A stretch of 64,000 nt of DNA, taken from positions 434,001 to 498,000 of the forward strand of contig QFXH01000001.1 in assembly GCA_003402345.1 (NCBI GenBank), written 5' to 3'. The notes beneath the pieces were generated by a model. The model was not told where the DNA came from, made no database searches, and saw nothing but the letters and a program-made list of their open reading frames with translations. Positions 31,857-42,641 of the stretch are shown piece after piece. This DNA is from Candidatus Nitrotoga sp. MKT. Its GTDB lineage: Bacteria > Pseudomonadota > Gammaproteobacteria > Burkholderiales > Gallionellaceae. The translations under genes were made by a program, and so were the position numbers. Numbering within the stretch: position 1 is the stretch's first letter; every line of letters begins with the position of its first letter.

Positions 31857-33005
31857 TCATACTTCCACCCTCACTTCGCCGCTCATCAGCTTAGGCAGCA
31901 GGGTGTCGCGGAGTTTTTCGAGGGTGCGGATTTGAATATGGTTCTTCTCAATTTTTTCCCAGGAATTGTGTGCAATGATTGCAAACTCTCTTAGCCTATC
32001 ATCTGGCGGAAGTTGAAAAACGATAGCACCAATATCTGAAGGTTTCAGGGACGGATAAGTTGAAGTAGAACCCTCTGCAATCGTGTGCAAATAGTCCGTC
32101 ATTTCATCACTGGTCAACAGCAAATAGATGAAGTGCGGGTCAATTTTCGTGCATGTAAAAACACAGAAACCAGTAGAGACCACCAAGTTCTCAATAGGAT
32201 TTTTAATAATCCCATAGTGCTTTTGGTCGGGTCTCACGGTTGAAATCAACACATCGTTATGCTGAACGAGACGCTTTGCTCTGCTCGGCGCTTCATCCAA
32301 GGTGAGTAACTGAAGGTTTTCAATCTTGCCCTCGATCAGCGAACCTGTATCCAAATATTCGATTGTTTTATGCGGATAGCTTTTGTCGATGCTTGCACGG
32401 TTTAACTCAACATAATCACCTACAGCGACCTCCTCCCAATTTTCCTGCGCCTCTTCCACGAACCACTGGCGGAACAGGGTTGCGGCCATGGATTCGAGAG
32501 TTTGGTTCTGACGGTGCAGCAAGTCGATTTTGTCGTCGAGGCTGCTGAGCACGGCAGCGATGGCTTTTTGTACAGGGCGAGGGGGAATTTGAATCTCTAG
32601 AGCTTCTATCTGGTCTCTTGAGACATTTGGAAACGTTGAACCCGTAGCCGATGTCAGTAGCAGCGGAAGATTGTGATCAATGATACCTCTAACATAATAC
32701 TGATATTCATTGCCCGCTTTATGTCGAATCGCGGCCAAACCTCTACCCAACGCATATTTTTGATCTGCCCAGTTCATTCGACCAGTTGTTGAGCCACGCA
32801 CGCAAAACAAAATATCGTTTAATTCGCAAATTCTTTTTGGGTCAGTAGTGAATTGAACTGGGCTTGGAAATTTGATGCCGAATTCCGTCGGCCCATTTAA
32901 CAAAGGAATTCCAACACCACTGGAGTTACAGGTTTTGCCGATAGGTGACTGCCCCATAATTATCTCGGCAACCTCAGATAAAGTGCCTTCACGCCACCCA
33001 CTCAT
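31857..33005 (-). CDS. hsdS: Type I restriction-modification specificity subunit HsdS
   Basis: A 382-residue specificity subunit. Two target-recognition domains are separated by conserved coiled-coil spacers: IEIQIPPRPVQKAIAAVLSSLDDKIDLLHRQNQTLESMA in the centre and LEKLRDTLLPKLMSGEVRV at the C-terminus. It sets the bipartite DNA target of the HsdMRS complex. Start is ATG at 33005 (MSGWREGTL); the open frame upstream lies in the preceding gene, with which it forms an ATGA overlap. The target cannot be read from sequence. Confidence 0.93.
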   Translation of the reverse strand: MSGWREGTLSEVAEIIMGQSPIGKTCNSSGVGIPLLNGPTEFGIKFPSPVQFTTDPKRICELNDILFCVRGSTTGRMNWADQKYALGRGLAAIRHKAGNEYQYYVRGIIDHNLPLLLTSATGSTFPNVSRDQIEALEIQIPPRPVQKAIAAVLSSLDDKIDLLHRQNQTLESMAATLFRQWFVEEAQENWEEVAVGDYVELNRASIDKSYPHKTIEYLDTGSLIEGKIENLQLLTLDEAPSRAKRLVQHNDVLISTVRPDQKHYGIIKNPIENLVVSTGFCVFTCTKIDPHFIYLLLTSDEMTDYLHTIAEGSTSTYPSLKPSDIGAIVFQLPPDDRLREFAIIAHNSWEKIEKNHIQIRTLEKLRDTLLPKLMSGEVRVEV

Positions 33006-33886
33006 ACCTCCACCTTCGCCAGCATGGTGATGGCGCTCATATCCATTCTCGAAAAGGCAAACCACTTCTTGCCCAAGTCTTTGAGCGAAGCGCCGATGTG
33101 GTAGATGTCGTCGTCAATGATGAGGAATCGGTCGTGCGCCAACTGGAATGTCTGCACGTCGATAACATGATATTGCTGGTTAAATTTTTCGGTATCCAGT
33201 TTCAACTGTTTGCTGATGGCTTTCGTCAGTATCTGGGCGCTCACCTGCTTTTTGCGCTTGGAAAGAAGGATCAACACAATTTCATCGACATAGTTATCGA
33301 TCAATATAATCCGCTGTTTGGCAGAGCGCACCAGATCGCAGACGAAGTTATAGGCATCGAAGACCTGCCCATCATAAAAAATACCTTGTTTGGGTTTAAT
33401 GCTTTTATCTTCCAGCGCGCTGAAAAGTTGCTCAAACCGCTCATCCGTTTTCAGTTCGCTGGCGAGCTGGCGTTTTTCGACCTGATCGAGCCGCTGAAAG
33501 ATGTCCGCGTTGTGCGCCAGAAACTGACGCTGCTTCACGAAAGCATCGATGATGTGGATGCTGGTTTGTACCGCCGTTTCGCTGCGCAAAACCGCCGACA
33601 ACATTGCAACGCCTTGTTCTGTGAATGCATATGGCAAGGCAGTCGAATGTTTCAAGTTGGCGAACCGGTCACAATTTGTGACCAGTTGCTCATTTTCCGA
33701 TTGCGTAAGCTGAAAGCGAAACTGCTCGGGGAATCGTGCCAGATTTCTTTTTACCGCCTGATTTAATACCTTGGTTTCCACCCCGTACAGATAGGCCAGA
33801 TCACGGTCGATCATGATCTGATTGTTCCGAATCATGAAAATATAACTTTCAACCAGAGATAGTTCTGGCTTCAATGATGCGCTCAT
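33002..33886 (-). CDS. ORF6N-domain protein with C-terminal PLD-like region
   Basis: A 294-residue protein. The N-terminal ORF6N domain (IMIRNNQIMIDRDLAYLYGV-type segment, VLNQAVKRNLARFPEQFRFQLT, AFTEQGVAMLSAVLRSE) is a DNA-binding fold common in phage anti-repressors and in genes embedded in type I operons. The C-terminal third has HDRFLIIDDDIYHIGASLKDLG, similar to the HxK-type half site of phospholipase D-like proteins, though Lys is replaced by Arg. Overlaps hsdS by 4 bases. Its role in restriction is unknown; a regulator or accessory nuclease is possible. Confidence 0.82.
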   Translation of the reverse strand: MSASLKPELSLVESYIFMIRNNQIMIDRDLAYLYGVETKVLNQAVKRNLARFPEQFRFQLTQSENEQLVTNCDRFANLKHSTALPYAFTEQGVAMLSAVLRSETAVQTSIHIIDAFVKQRQFLAHNADIFQRLDQVEKRQLASELKTDERFEQLFSALEDKSIKPKQGIFYDGQVFDAYNFVCDLVRSAKQRIILIDNYVDEIVLILLSKRKKQVSAQILTKAISKQLKLDTEKFNQQYHVIDVQTFQLAHDRFLIIDDDIYHIGASLKDLGKKWFAFSRMDMSAITMLAKVEV

Positions 33887-34004
33887 TTCTTCACCATCAC
33901 CAAGTGCTCGGGTACAATCCACCCCGGATTGGGAATACCCGGTCGGCGGACGTTTTCTGGAAAACCGGAAGCGTCCGTTTTCATTTTTGGTTGTACCTTT
34001 CCCA

Positions 34005-35566
<1,562 letters not shown>

Positions 35567-35650
35567 GATTGATTTGTTCCCTTTAATCTGGCAACGGGAT
35601 AAGGCCGCTTACAATTTATGGTTTTTTTAGATATATCTGATGCACTATGC

Positions 35651-35685
35651 AAAATCCCCCTTTTTTCAACACAAAGGGGGATTCC
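35651..35685 (-). terminator. Hairpin terminator after the glyoxylate aminotransferase gene
   Basis: Eleven-base perfect stem AATCCCCCTTT / AAAGGGGGATT (35653-35663 and 35673-35683) with a 9-base loop, followed on the minus strand by TTTT. It separates the glycolate operon from hsdM. Confidence 0.7.
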
Positions 35686-35761
35686 GGAAAGAAAATACTA
35701 CTGCAAACACTGATTAGAAATATCAGAAATACCTAATGATTGCCCACTCGCATCATGATTA

Positions 35762-36943
35762 TCAGCTAGCCAGTACTTTTTGCGCTGCAGCTACTGCCAC
35801 GCCATGCTGAACCGGTGCCTTCATTCTGCCTAATACGTCATCCAGCGCACCGAGGCACACCAAAATATTGCTTTGATTGCTGGCGTGGCCCATCAAGCCT
35901 ATGCGCCACACCTTGCCTGCCATTACGCCCAGGCCCGCGCCAATTTCCAGTTGGTAATCGTTTAGCAGGGTGGAACGTACGGCGGCATCATCCACACCCT
36001 CTGGAATGGTAAGGGCATTCAATTGCGGCAGACGTTCAGATTCTGGCACCACAAACTTCAATCCCATTGCTTCGAGGCCGGCGCGCAGGGCAAGGTGGTT
36101 TTTCATGTGGCGGGCCCATGAATTTTCCAAGCCCTCTTCCTGCAATATCACCAATGCTTCGTGCAGGCCATATAGCGCGTTGATTGGCGCGGTGTGGTGG
36201 TAGGCACGTTTGGTTGAACCGCCCCAATAGCTCATGACCAGGTTCAAATCCAGGAACCAGCTTTGCACTTTGCTCTTGCGGTTTTTGATTTTATCCAGCG
36301 CGCGCGTACTGAAACTGACCGGAGAAAGTCCAGGGGTGCAGGAGAGGCATTTTTGCGTGCCGGAGTAAATAGCGTCTATTTCCCATTCATCGACTTTAAG
36401 TGGCGAGCCGGCAAGTGAAGTGACTGCATCCACAATGGTCAAGCAACCATATTTATGGGCAAGCGCCACCAAGGTTTTGGCGTCAGACAAAGCGCCAGTG
36501 GAAGTTTCCGCATGCACAAACGCGACAATCTTGGTATCAGGATTAGCCTTGAGTGCATCTTCTACTTTTTGTGGATCAACTGCGCGTCCCCAATCGTCCT
36601 GCACCATCACAGCAATGCCGCCGCTGCGCTCAACGTTTTCCTTCATGCGTCCGCCGAACACACCGTTCTGACATACGATAACTTTGTCGCCGGGTTCAAC
36701 CAGGTTGACGAAGCAGGTTTCCATTCCGGCTGAACCTGGGGCGGAAACGGGCATCGTCAATTCATTTTTAGTCTGGAAAACATATTTCAACAGCTCTTTC
36801 ATTTCGTCCATCATTGTTACGAACACTGGATCGAGATGGCCAATGGTGGGGCGCGACAAGGCCTCCAGTACACGTGAACTAACATCCGAAGGGCCAGGGC
36901 CCATCAGAATGCGCTGCGGGGGATGGAACGATTTTATTGCCAT
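35762..36943 (-). CDS. Class V aminotransferase (alanine/serine-glyoxylate aminotransferase)
   Basis: PLP enzyme of the AGXT/SgaA group that transaminates glyoxylate to glycine using alanine or serine. The 393-residue protein has GPGPSDVSSRVLEA, HLDPVFVTMMDE, PVSAPGSAGME and the PLP Lys in YSGTQKCLSCTPGLSP (about residue 197). The ATG at 36943 follows a good GGAG site; frames further upstream are intergenic. It is 43 bases after glcF in the same direction, so glycolate is oxidised and aminated by one operon. Amino donor cannot be decided. Confidence 0.93.
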   Translation of the reverse strand: MAIKSFHPPQRILMGPGPSDVSSRVLEALSRPTIGHLDPVFVTMMDEMKELLKYVFQTKNELTMPVSAPGSAGMETCFVNLVEPGDKVIVCQNGVFGGRMKENVERSGGIAVMVQDDWGRAVDPQKVEDALKANPDTKIVAFVHAETSTGALSDAKTLVALAHKYGCLTIVDAVTSLAGSPLKVDEWEIDAIYSGTQKCLSCTPGLSPVSFSTRALDKIKNRKSKVQSWFLDLNLVMSYWGGSTKRAYHHTAPINALYGLHEALVILQEEGLENSWARHMKNHLALRAGLEAMGLKFVVPESERLPQLNALTIPEGVDDAAVRSTLLNDYQLEIGAGLGVMAGKVWRIGLMGHASNQSNILVCLGALDDVLGRMKAPVQHGVAVAAAQKVLAS

Positions 36944-36986
36944 GCTTTTTCTCCTTTCAGGTTTCGATTCATTAAATTGTGACATT

Positions 36987-38237
36987 TTAACTTTTTTCAC
37001 TGCTTTCAGTGGCCCCTTGTTGGGAAAATGGCAGCAATAGCTCAATCCAGTGTTTCACCGGCAAGCGGGCTGCACTTTCCAAATGTAGCTGGCAGCCGAT
37101 GTTGGCGGTGGCGATAACCTCAGCTCCGCCCTGTTGCAGCGCACCCAATTTATTTTCCAGTAATTGTTGCGATAGCACGGGTTGCATCAAAGTATAAGTA
37201 CCTGCGGCGCCACAGCATAAATGACTATCAGCAACCGGCGTCAGTATATAGCCGCATTTTTTCAGGATCGTTTCAACAACACCAGACAGCTTTTGTCCAT
37301 GCTGCAAGGTGCAAGACGATTGATAAGCGACGCGCACCCCTTTGCCGACATCGGCCAAGGCACTCAAATCTTCGCGGCTCAAAATTTCGACCAAATCGCA
37401 TGTAAGTTCGCTGATGCGTGCCGCTTTTGCGGCATAGTCCGTATCGTGCTTCAGCGTTTTGCCATATTCTTTCACCATCAGGCCACAGCCACTGGAGCTC
37501 ATCACAATAGCCTCTGCGCCTTGCTCAATATATGGCCACCAGGCATCAATATTGCGGCGCATCATGTCATGTGCCCCATTTGCATCAGCCAAATGTTGGT
37601 TCAGAGCGCCACAACAGCCAGCCTCGGAGGCACTGATTAAAGAAATACCTAGTTTATCCAGCACACGTGCTGCAGCAGTGTTGGTATTGGGCGCACTCAG
37701 CGATTGCACACAACCTTCCAATACCAGCATGCTGCGCATATGAATCGCTTGCGGACGGCCTGACTGTGCCTGTCGTTGGGCCGGGATTTTACGTTGCAAT
37801 GAGAGTGGTAATAATGGGCGCACCATGCGGCTAATGCCAAGCACAAACGCAAAACGCTTGGGGTACGGCAGCACTGTCAGCAGACTACGCCGCACAATTT
37901 TTTGCCACAATGAACGCGGCGCGCGTTCCTCAATGACCTGCCGCCCAATGTCAATCAAACGGCCATACTGCACCCCAGATGGACAAGTTGTTTCGCAGGC
38001 GCGGCAAGTCAGGCAACGGTCCAGATGCAATTGCGTCTTCTCGCTGGATTGATTGCCTTCCAGCATTTCCTTGATCAGATAAATACGCCCGCGCGGACCA
38101 TCCAGTTCGTTGCCGAGCAATTGATAGGTGGGGCAAGTGGCGTTGCAAAATCCGCAGTGTACGCAGGAACGCAGAATCGCATTGGCTTCGGCGATGTCGG
38201 GATTAACAAGAAGTTCAGGAGAAATGGCAGTTTGCAT
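36987..38237 (-). CDS. glcF: Glycolate oxidase iron-sulfur subunit GlcF
   Basis: A 416-residue subunit of the GlcDEF dehydrogenase complex. Two 4Fe-4S sites lie at C25/C28/C31/C35 (CVHCGFCNATCP) and C75/C78/C81/C85 (CLTCRACETTCP). Two CCG domains (GCCGALNQHLAD, LCCGAAGTYTLMQP) follow in the C-terminal half. It carries electrons from the flavin subunits to the quinone pool. Starts 5 bases after glcE. Confidence 0.95.
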   Translation of the reverse strand: MQTAISPELLVNPDIAEANAILRSCVHCGFCNATCPTYQLLGNELDGPRGRIYLIKEMLEGNQSSEKTQLHLDRCLTCRACETTCPSGVQYGRLIDIGRQVIEERAPRSLWQKIVRRSLLTVLPYPKRFAFVLGISRMVRPLLPLSLQRKIPAQRQAQSGRPQAIHMRSMLVLEGCVQSLSAPNTNTAAARVLDKLGISLISASEAGCCGALNQHLADANGAHDMMRRNIDAWWPYIEQGAEAIVMSSSGCGLMVKEYGKTLKHDTDYAAKAARISELTCDLVEILSREDLSALADVGKGVRVAYQSSCTLQHGQKLSGVVETILKKCGYILTPVADSHLCCGAAGTYTLMQPVLSQQLLENKLGALQQGGAEVIATANIGCQLHLESAARLPVKHWIELLLPFSQQGATESSEKS

Positions 38238-38242
38238 AATGC

Positions 38243-39307
38243 TTACAAGTTGGCGTAAATGCGCCCCCGGTTAAAAATTCCATGTGGATCAAAACTGGCT
38301 TTCAGGCGTTGATGAATGACGAGCACGGGTGCGGCGAGCGGCTGAAATATTTCGCCATTATTTTCGCTACCCCGGAACTGGGTGACATGCCCGCCTACTG
38401 TAGCGACGCGTTCGCGTATAACTGCAACGGGTTCGTCGCTTACTAGCCAACGTTGCGCACCGCCCCAATCGAGCAGCCATTCGCCAGCAATTTCTAACGG
38501 GGGCACGGCGGGCTTTACCATTACGCGATACAACGGATTTGCAGAACCAAAAAATGGCAGATGATGTTCGCGTAAGGCGTGCCAAAAGGGTTCTGACTTT
38601 TCTATCACTTCGCCACCCAAATGCTCATGGGCATGCTTGACTGCCTGCTCGCTGCCGGACAAGCGCACATAACAATGTCCCGCATGATAACAGGCCGCAT
38701 CAACCGGCATGGGTTGGGACAGCAAACGACTCATTTTGCTAATGGCTTCAGCTTGGGTGCATTCCTGTATCAGCGTGTGGCTTGCCGCTGGGCGCGGCAA
38801 CACTTTCAAGCTGATTTCCAACAACACGCCCAGCGTACCGTATGCACCGACCATCAGACGCGAGACATCGTAGCCCGCCACGTTTTTTATCACCTGACCA
38901 CCGAAGCGCAATATCTCGCCCTTGCCATTGAGCAACTTGCAGCCCAATACAAAATCGCGGGCAGAGCCGCAAAAAGGACGACGCGGCCCGGACAGACCGC
39001 AGGCAATGGTGCCACCCAAGGTGGCGTTATCGCCAAAATGCGGCGGCTCGAATGCCAACATTTGCCCGGCTTCCGCCAACGCAGCTTCAATTTCCTTGAG
39101 CGGCGTGCCACTGCGCGCAGTCAAAACCAACTCGCGCGGATCATGCTCGACGATGCCGCGATGGCCGCTGACATCCAGAATTTCGCCGTGCGTCTCCCGC
39201 CCTAAAAATGTTTTGCTATTGCCGCCTTCAATTTTGAGCGGTGCCCCGTTAACAACAGCGTTATGTACCTGCTGTTGCAGTGTTTCACTGATATCGCGCT
39301 CTAACAT
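38243..39307 (-). CDS. glcE: Glycolate oxidase FAD-binding subunit GlcE
   Basis: A 354-residue FAD-binding type 4 protein, normal length for GlcE. The PCMH-fold core shows LKIEGGNSKTFLG, GTPLKEIEAALAEAGQMLAFEPP, and GDNATLGGTIACGLSGPRR. Together with GlcD and GlcF it oxidises glycolate to glyoxylate. Its ATG overlaps the glcD stop by one base, so translation is coupled. Confidence 0.95.
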   Translation of the reverse strand: MLERDISETLQQQVHNAVVNGAPLKIEGGNSKTFLGRETHGEILDVSGHRGIVEHDPRELVLTARSGTPLKEIEAALAEAGQMLAFEPPHFGDNATLGGTIACGLSGPRRPFCGSARDFVLGCKLLNGKGEILRFGGQVIKNVAGYDVSRLMVGAYGTLGVLLEISLKVLPRPAASHTLIQECTQAEAISKMSRLLSQPMPVDAACYHAGHCYVRLSGSEQAVKHAHEHLGGEVIEKSEPFWHALREHHLPFFGSANPLYRVMVKPAVPPLEIAGEWLLDWGGAQRWLVSDEPVAVIRERVATVGGHVTQFRGSENNGEIFQPLAAPVLVIHQRLKASFDPHGIFNRGRIYANL

Positions 39308-40797
39308 CAGAACCGCTCCAGTTCTGCATGGGGCAGTTGTCCGTGATGGACGTGCATGGCGCCAAATTCTGCGCAGCGCTGCAAGGTAGGCACGGCTTTC
39401 CCGGGATTGAGCAAACCAGCAGGATCGAAAGCGGCTTTAACCGCATGGAATTGAATGAGTTCGGGCGCTTTAAACTGGATACACATCTGATTAATTTTTT
39501 CCATGCCGACGCCATGCTCGCCGGTGATAGATCCGCCCACTTCAACGCACAATTGCAAGATACGCTGACCGAATTCCTCAGTGCGTACCAACTCGCCTTC
39601 CTTATTGGCATCGAACAAAATCAGCGGATGCAGATTGCCATCTCCGGCATGAAACACGTTCGCCACCGGCAAACCATACTCTTCCGACCATAAACTAATC
39701 TGGCGCAATACATGCGGCAATTGGCGGCGCGGAATCGTACCGTCCATGCAGTAATAATCCGGCGAAATACGCCCCACTGCGGGAAAGGCTGATTTACGCC
39801 CCTTCCAGAACAGCTGCCGCTCCGCTTCGTTAGCGGCAGTGCGCACCTCGGTCGCGCCGCCCTGGTGCAATATTTCACGCACTTTCATGATGTGCTCGGA
39901 TACTTCCGCATTGGTGCCATCCAGCTCGCACAACAAAATCGCCTCTGCATCACGAGGATAACCGGCATGCGCATAATCTTCTGACGCATGAATGGCCACC
40001 TTGTCCATCATTTCCAGACCGGCCGGAATAATACCGGCAGCGATGATCGCGCCGACCGCTTCCCCGGCTTTGTAGACATCATCAAAGGCCGCCAGCAAAA
40101 CTTGAGCGCGCTCCGGCTTGGCCAGTAGCTTCACGGTAACCTCGACGATCACCGCCAGCATGCCTTCCGAGCCAGCCATCAATGCCAGCAAGTCATAGCC
40201 CGGAGAATCGAGTGTTTCAGCGCCGATGGTCAGCAATTCCCCCTCCATCGTCACTACTTTCAACATCAGGATATTGTGTACCGTCAGGCCATATTTCAGG
40301 CAATGTACGCCGCCGGAATTTTCCGCGACATTGCCGCCTATGGTGCAGGCAATCTGTGAGGATGGATCCGGCGCGTAATACAATCCATACGCGGCGGCGG
40401 CATCAGAAATTGCCAGGTTGCGCACACCCGGTTGCAAAGTGGCCATCGCATTTTCCGGATCAATATGGAGTATGCGTTTAAATTTTGCCAAGCTCAGCAG
40501 CACACCATCAGACAAAGGCAGCGCCCCACCAGATAAGCCCGTACCTGCACCGCGTGCCACAACGGGCACTTGCAAAGCATGGCAAAAACGCATGATGGCC
40601 TGCACTTGCGCGATCGTTTCGGGCAAAACTACTACCAAGGGCAGACGGCGATAAACCGATAGCCCGTCGCACTCGAACGGGCGCAGGTCTTCTTTGTCGG
40701 TGAGGACGGCTTCTGGTGGCAACAGCTCCCGTAGCTTACGGATCAGATCTTCATGCGCGTCACGATTGCACGGCAACCCATCTTTGAATACTGGCAT
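39307..40797 (-). CDS. glcD: Glycolate oxidase subunit GlcD
   Basis: A 496-residue FAD-linked oxidase and first gene of the glycolate operon. The FAD region has VPVVARGAGTGLSGGALP and SSQIACTIGGNVAENSGGVHCLKYG; the C-terminal cap ends with the conserved GEHGVGMEKI segment. Catalyses glycolate oxidation in the 2-phosphoglycolate salvage route, which suggests RuBisCO-based carbon fixation in this organism, by inference. A TTGACA hexamer occurs about 190 bases upstream but no convincing -10. Confidence 0.96.
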   Translation of the reverse strand: MPVFKDGLPCNRDAHEDLIRKLRELLPPEAVLTDKEDLRPFECDGLSVYRRLPLVVVLPETIAQVQAIMRFCHALQVPVVARGAGTGLSGGALPLSDGVLLSLAKFKRILHIDPENAMATLQPGVRNLAISDAAAAYGLYYAPDPSSQIACTIGGNVAENSGGVHCLKYGLTVHNILMLKVVTMEGELLTIGAETLDSPGYDLLALMAGSEGMLAVIVEVTVKLLAKPERAQVLLAAFDDVYKAGEAVGAIIAAGIIPAGLEMMDKVAIHASEDYAHAGYPRDAEAILLCELDGTNAEVSEHIMKVREILHQGGATEVRTAANEAERQLFWKGRKSAFPAVGRISPDYYCMDGTIPRRQLPHVLRQISLWSEEYGLPVANVFHAGDGNLHPLILFDANKEGELVRTEEFGQRILQLCVEVGGSITGEHGVGMEKINQMCIQFKAPELIQFHAVKAAFDPAGLLNPGKAVPTLQRCAEFGAMHVHHGQLPHAELERF

Positions 40798-41032
40798 GAA
40801 AAATAATATAGGAAATTAACAGGGCTCGAGATTTCAGCAGAGTTTGACATGAAACGCAACTGGCAAAAGTTACTTGTAGGCAGCAAAAATGTACAGGCTT
40901 GAAACACATGACCGCCCGGTTTAACCCAGCGACTAAATAGTTTAAGCACCCCGTTTCCACCGACACTGCTAGTGTCAATCCTGGTATGCAACTACGCCGT
41001 TACTGATAATTATCGATACACTTACCTCAATG
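40798..41032. other. Upstream region of the glycolate operon, no gene seen
   Basis: Holds the glcD promoter region. A GACAC-N5-GTGTC inverted repeat lies near 40966. No supportable ORF. Confidence 0.45.
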
Positions 41033-41088
41033 AAAAAACCCGAACCTCAGAGATTTATTAGACCAATAAACCCCTCAAATTCGGGTTG
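41033..41088 (-). terminator. Rho-independent terminator after the Cys-rich peptide gene
   Basis: Long stem with outer arms AACCCGAA/TTCGGGTT and inner arms AATAAA-type pairing, followed on the minus strand by TTTT. It ends the transcript of the secreted Cys-rich protein. Confidence 0.75.
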
Positions 41089-41120
41089 TTTCAACAACAA
41101 ATTACCTCAACAAGAACTGA

Positions 41121-41378
41121 TTACTCACATTTCCCAGCTGTACATTTTGATGATGCGCATACAGCAGGTTTCACACATGCGTCGCCTTTTGGAAGTGAAT
41201 GAAGCGCGATACATTTAGATGGCGTCACTGCCAAAAGGCAGGCTTCATTATGCTTAGCGTCACATACTGTCGTAGCGTTATCTTTGTTGCAAGCATCGCC
41301 AATTTTAGCAAGGGCTGCTTGTGAGAATAAAGACATTGAACCGATCATTGCCATTGTTACCAAAATTTTGCTGAACAT
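41121..41378 (-). CDS. Small secreted Cys-rich protein, unknown function
   Basis: An 85-residue protein. The signal peptide ends QAALA (residue 24); the mature 61 residues contain eight cysteines evenly spread (ACNKDN, VCD, ACLL, KCIA, ACVK, VCAS, KCTA, KCE), suggesting four disulfides and a compact periplasmic or extracellular domain. ATG at 41378 has an AAGGA site; a longer frame begins upstream but lacks one. Followed by its own terminator, so it is monocistronic. No family recognised. Confidence 0.75.
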   Translation of the reverse strand: MFSKILVTMAMIGSMSLFSQAALAKIGDACNKDNATTVCDAKHNEACLLAVTPSKCIALHSLPKGDACVKPAVCASSKCTAGKCE

Positions 41379-41897
41379 ATTTTTTCCTTTATGTTGGGTT
41401 GTTTGGATTATAAATTCCAAATTTAAGTACCATTGTCGTTCAGTGTATAGGAAAAAAATAAACGCCCTTGTTCACCGAGACTCAATGTACCGGCAAAGGG
41501 TTTGATCGTCAACCATGCCAGTAAATAATCAGAAAATCACAAATTTTTTGCCTGGCTAACTGAAAAAATGTTGGTTTAGTGGCATTATTTGCAATTTTAT
41601 GCGGCACTGATTTCTGGGTTCAATACCGTTCAACTAATTTAAAGCCCTACGTTCCTGTGACATACTGGAAACGGAAGACTGAGATAGAACGGATATCCAA
41701 AAGGGATTTACACACGGGAATTTCGGATAAAAAACATTGTTATTTAACCCGCTGGATTCCACGGTTGCCAACTGGTCTCAATCCCACACTTCCGGCAACA
41801 CGTTACCAAATATATTTGGCCTTTAGTTGACCCACACGCGCTCCGGCACACCGTATGGTGAAATATTCTGCTCTAACCTGTTCCGTCCAGTTTGTTG
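41379..41897. other. Intergenic region, no gene supported
   Basis: About 520 bases that contain the Cys-rich gene promoter. A plus-strand frame of 83 codons (41579-41830) has no ribosome-binding site, signal or motif and is not called. Confidence 0.45.
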
Positions 41898-42641
41898 CTA
41901 CTTTACCCCATCACGCTGTCTTCTCGACTCAAACAAACACACCCCTGCGCTCACAGATACATTCAAGCTTTCCACGCTGCCCAGCATCGGGATACGCACC
42001 AACTGATCACAGGTTTCTTTAGTAAGCCGACGCAAACCTTCGCCCTCCGCTCCCAGCACCCAAGCCAATGCGCCGGAATGCCGAAATCCATGCAAATCAG
42101 TTGTTGCCTCGCTATCTGCCCCCACTACCCAAATATCACGTTCCTGTAGCTCGCGCAGGGTACGCGCAAGGTTAGTGACAGTAATATAGGGAACAGTTTC
42201 TGCCGCGCCACAGGCAACCTTTTCCACGGTCGCATTCAAGCCAACGGCGCGATCTTTGGGGGCGATGACGGCATGTATGCCGAAAGCATCGGCACTGCGC
42301 AAGCAAGCACCCAAATTATGCGGATCTTGCACACCATCCAGCACTAGTAGTAATGCGGGTTCTGTAAGTGTGTCCAACACATCGTCCAGATGCCGCACCT
42401 TTTGCGCAGCGTCTACGCGAGCGGCGACCCCTTGATGGCGAGCATTACCAACCATGCCATCAAGACGTTTGGTATCCACTGGAACCACGCGCACGCTATT
42501 ACTTTCCGCCAACTTCAACAAATCACGAACGCGTGGATCACGGCGTTGGGTATCAACGTAAAGTTCCAGCACGCTGTCCGCTTGCTGGCGAATACGCGCG
42601 GTAACGGCATGAAAGCCATGAATTACACGAGTTTCAGCCAT
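41898..42641 (-). CDS. rlmB: 23S rRNA (guanosine2251-2'-O)-methyltransferase RlmB
   Basis: A 247-residue SPOUT methyltransferase. The N-terminal substrate-binding domain begins with [12 protein letters not shown]; the C-terminal knot contains [26 protein letters not shown] and [22 protein letters not shown]. Modifies G2251 in the P-loop of 23S rRNA. It overlaps the end of rnr by 8 bases; rnr-rlmB is a conserved pair. Confidence 0.96.
   Translation of the reverse strand: MAETRVIHGFHAVTARIRQQADSVLELYVDTQRRDPRVRDLLKLAESNSVRVVPVDTKRLDGMVGNARHQGVAARVDAAQKVRHLDDVLDTLTEPALLLVLDGVQDPHNLGACLRSADAFGIHAVIAPKDRAVGLNATVEKVACGAAETVPYITVTNLARTLRELQERDIWVVGADSEATTDLHGFRHSGALAWVLGAEGEGLRRLTKETCDQLVRIPMLGSVESLNVSVSAGVCLFESRRQRDGVK

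Noticed and set aside
41579-41830. 83-codon plus-strand frame between the Cys-rich gene and rlmB
   Set aside because: No ribosome-binding site, no signal, no motif; composition is like non-coding sequence.
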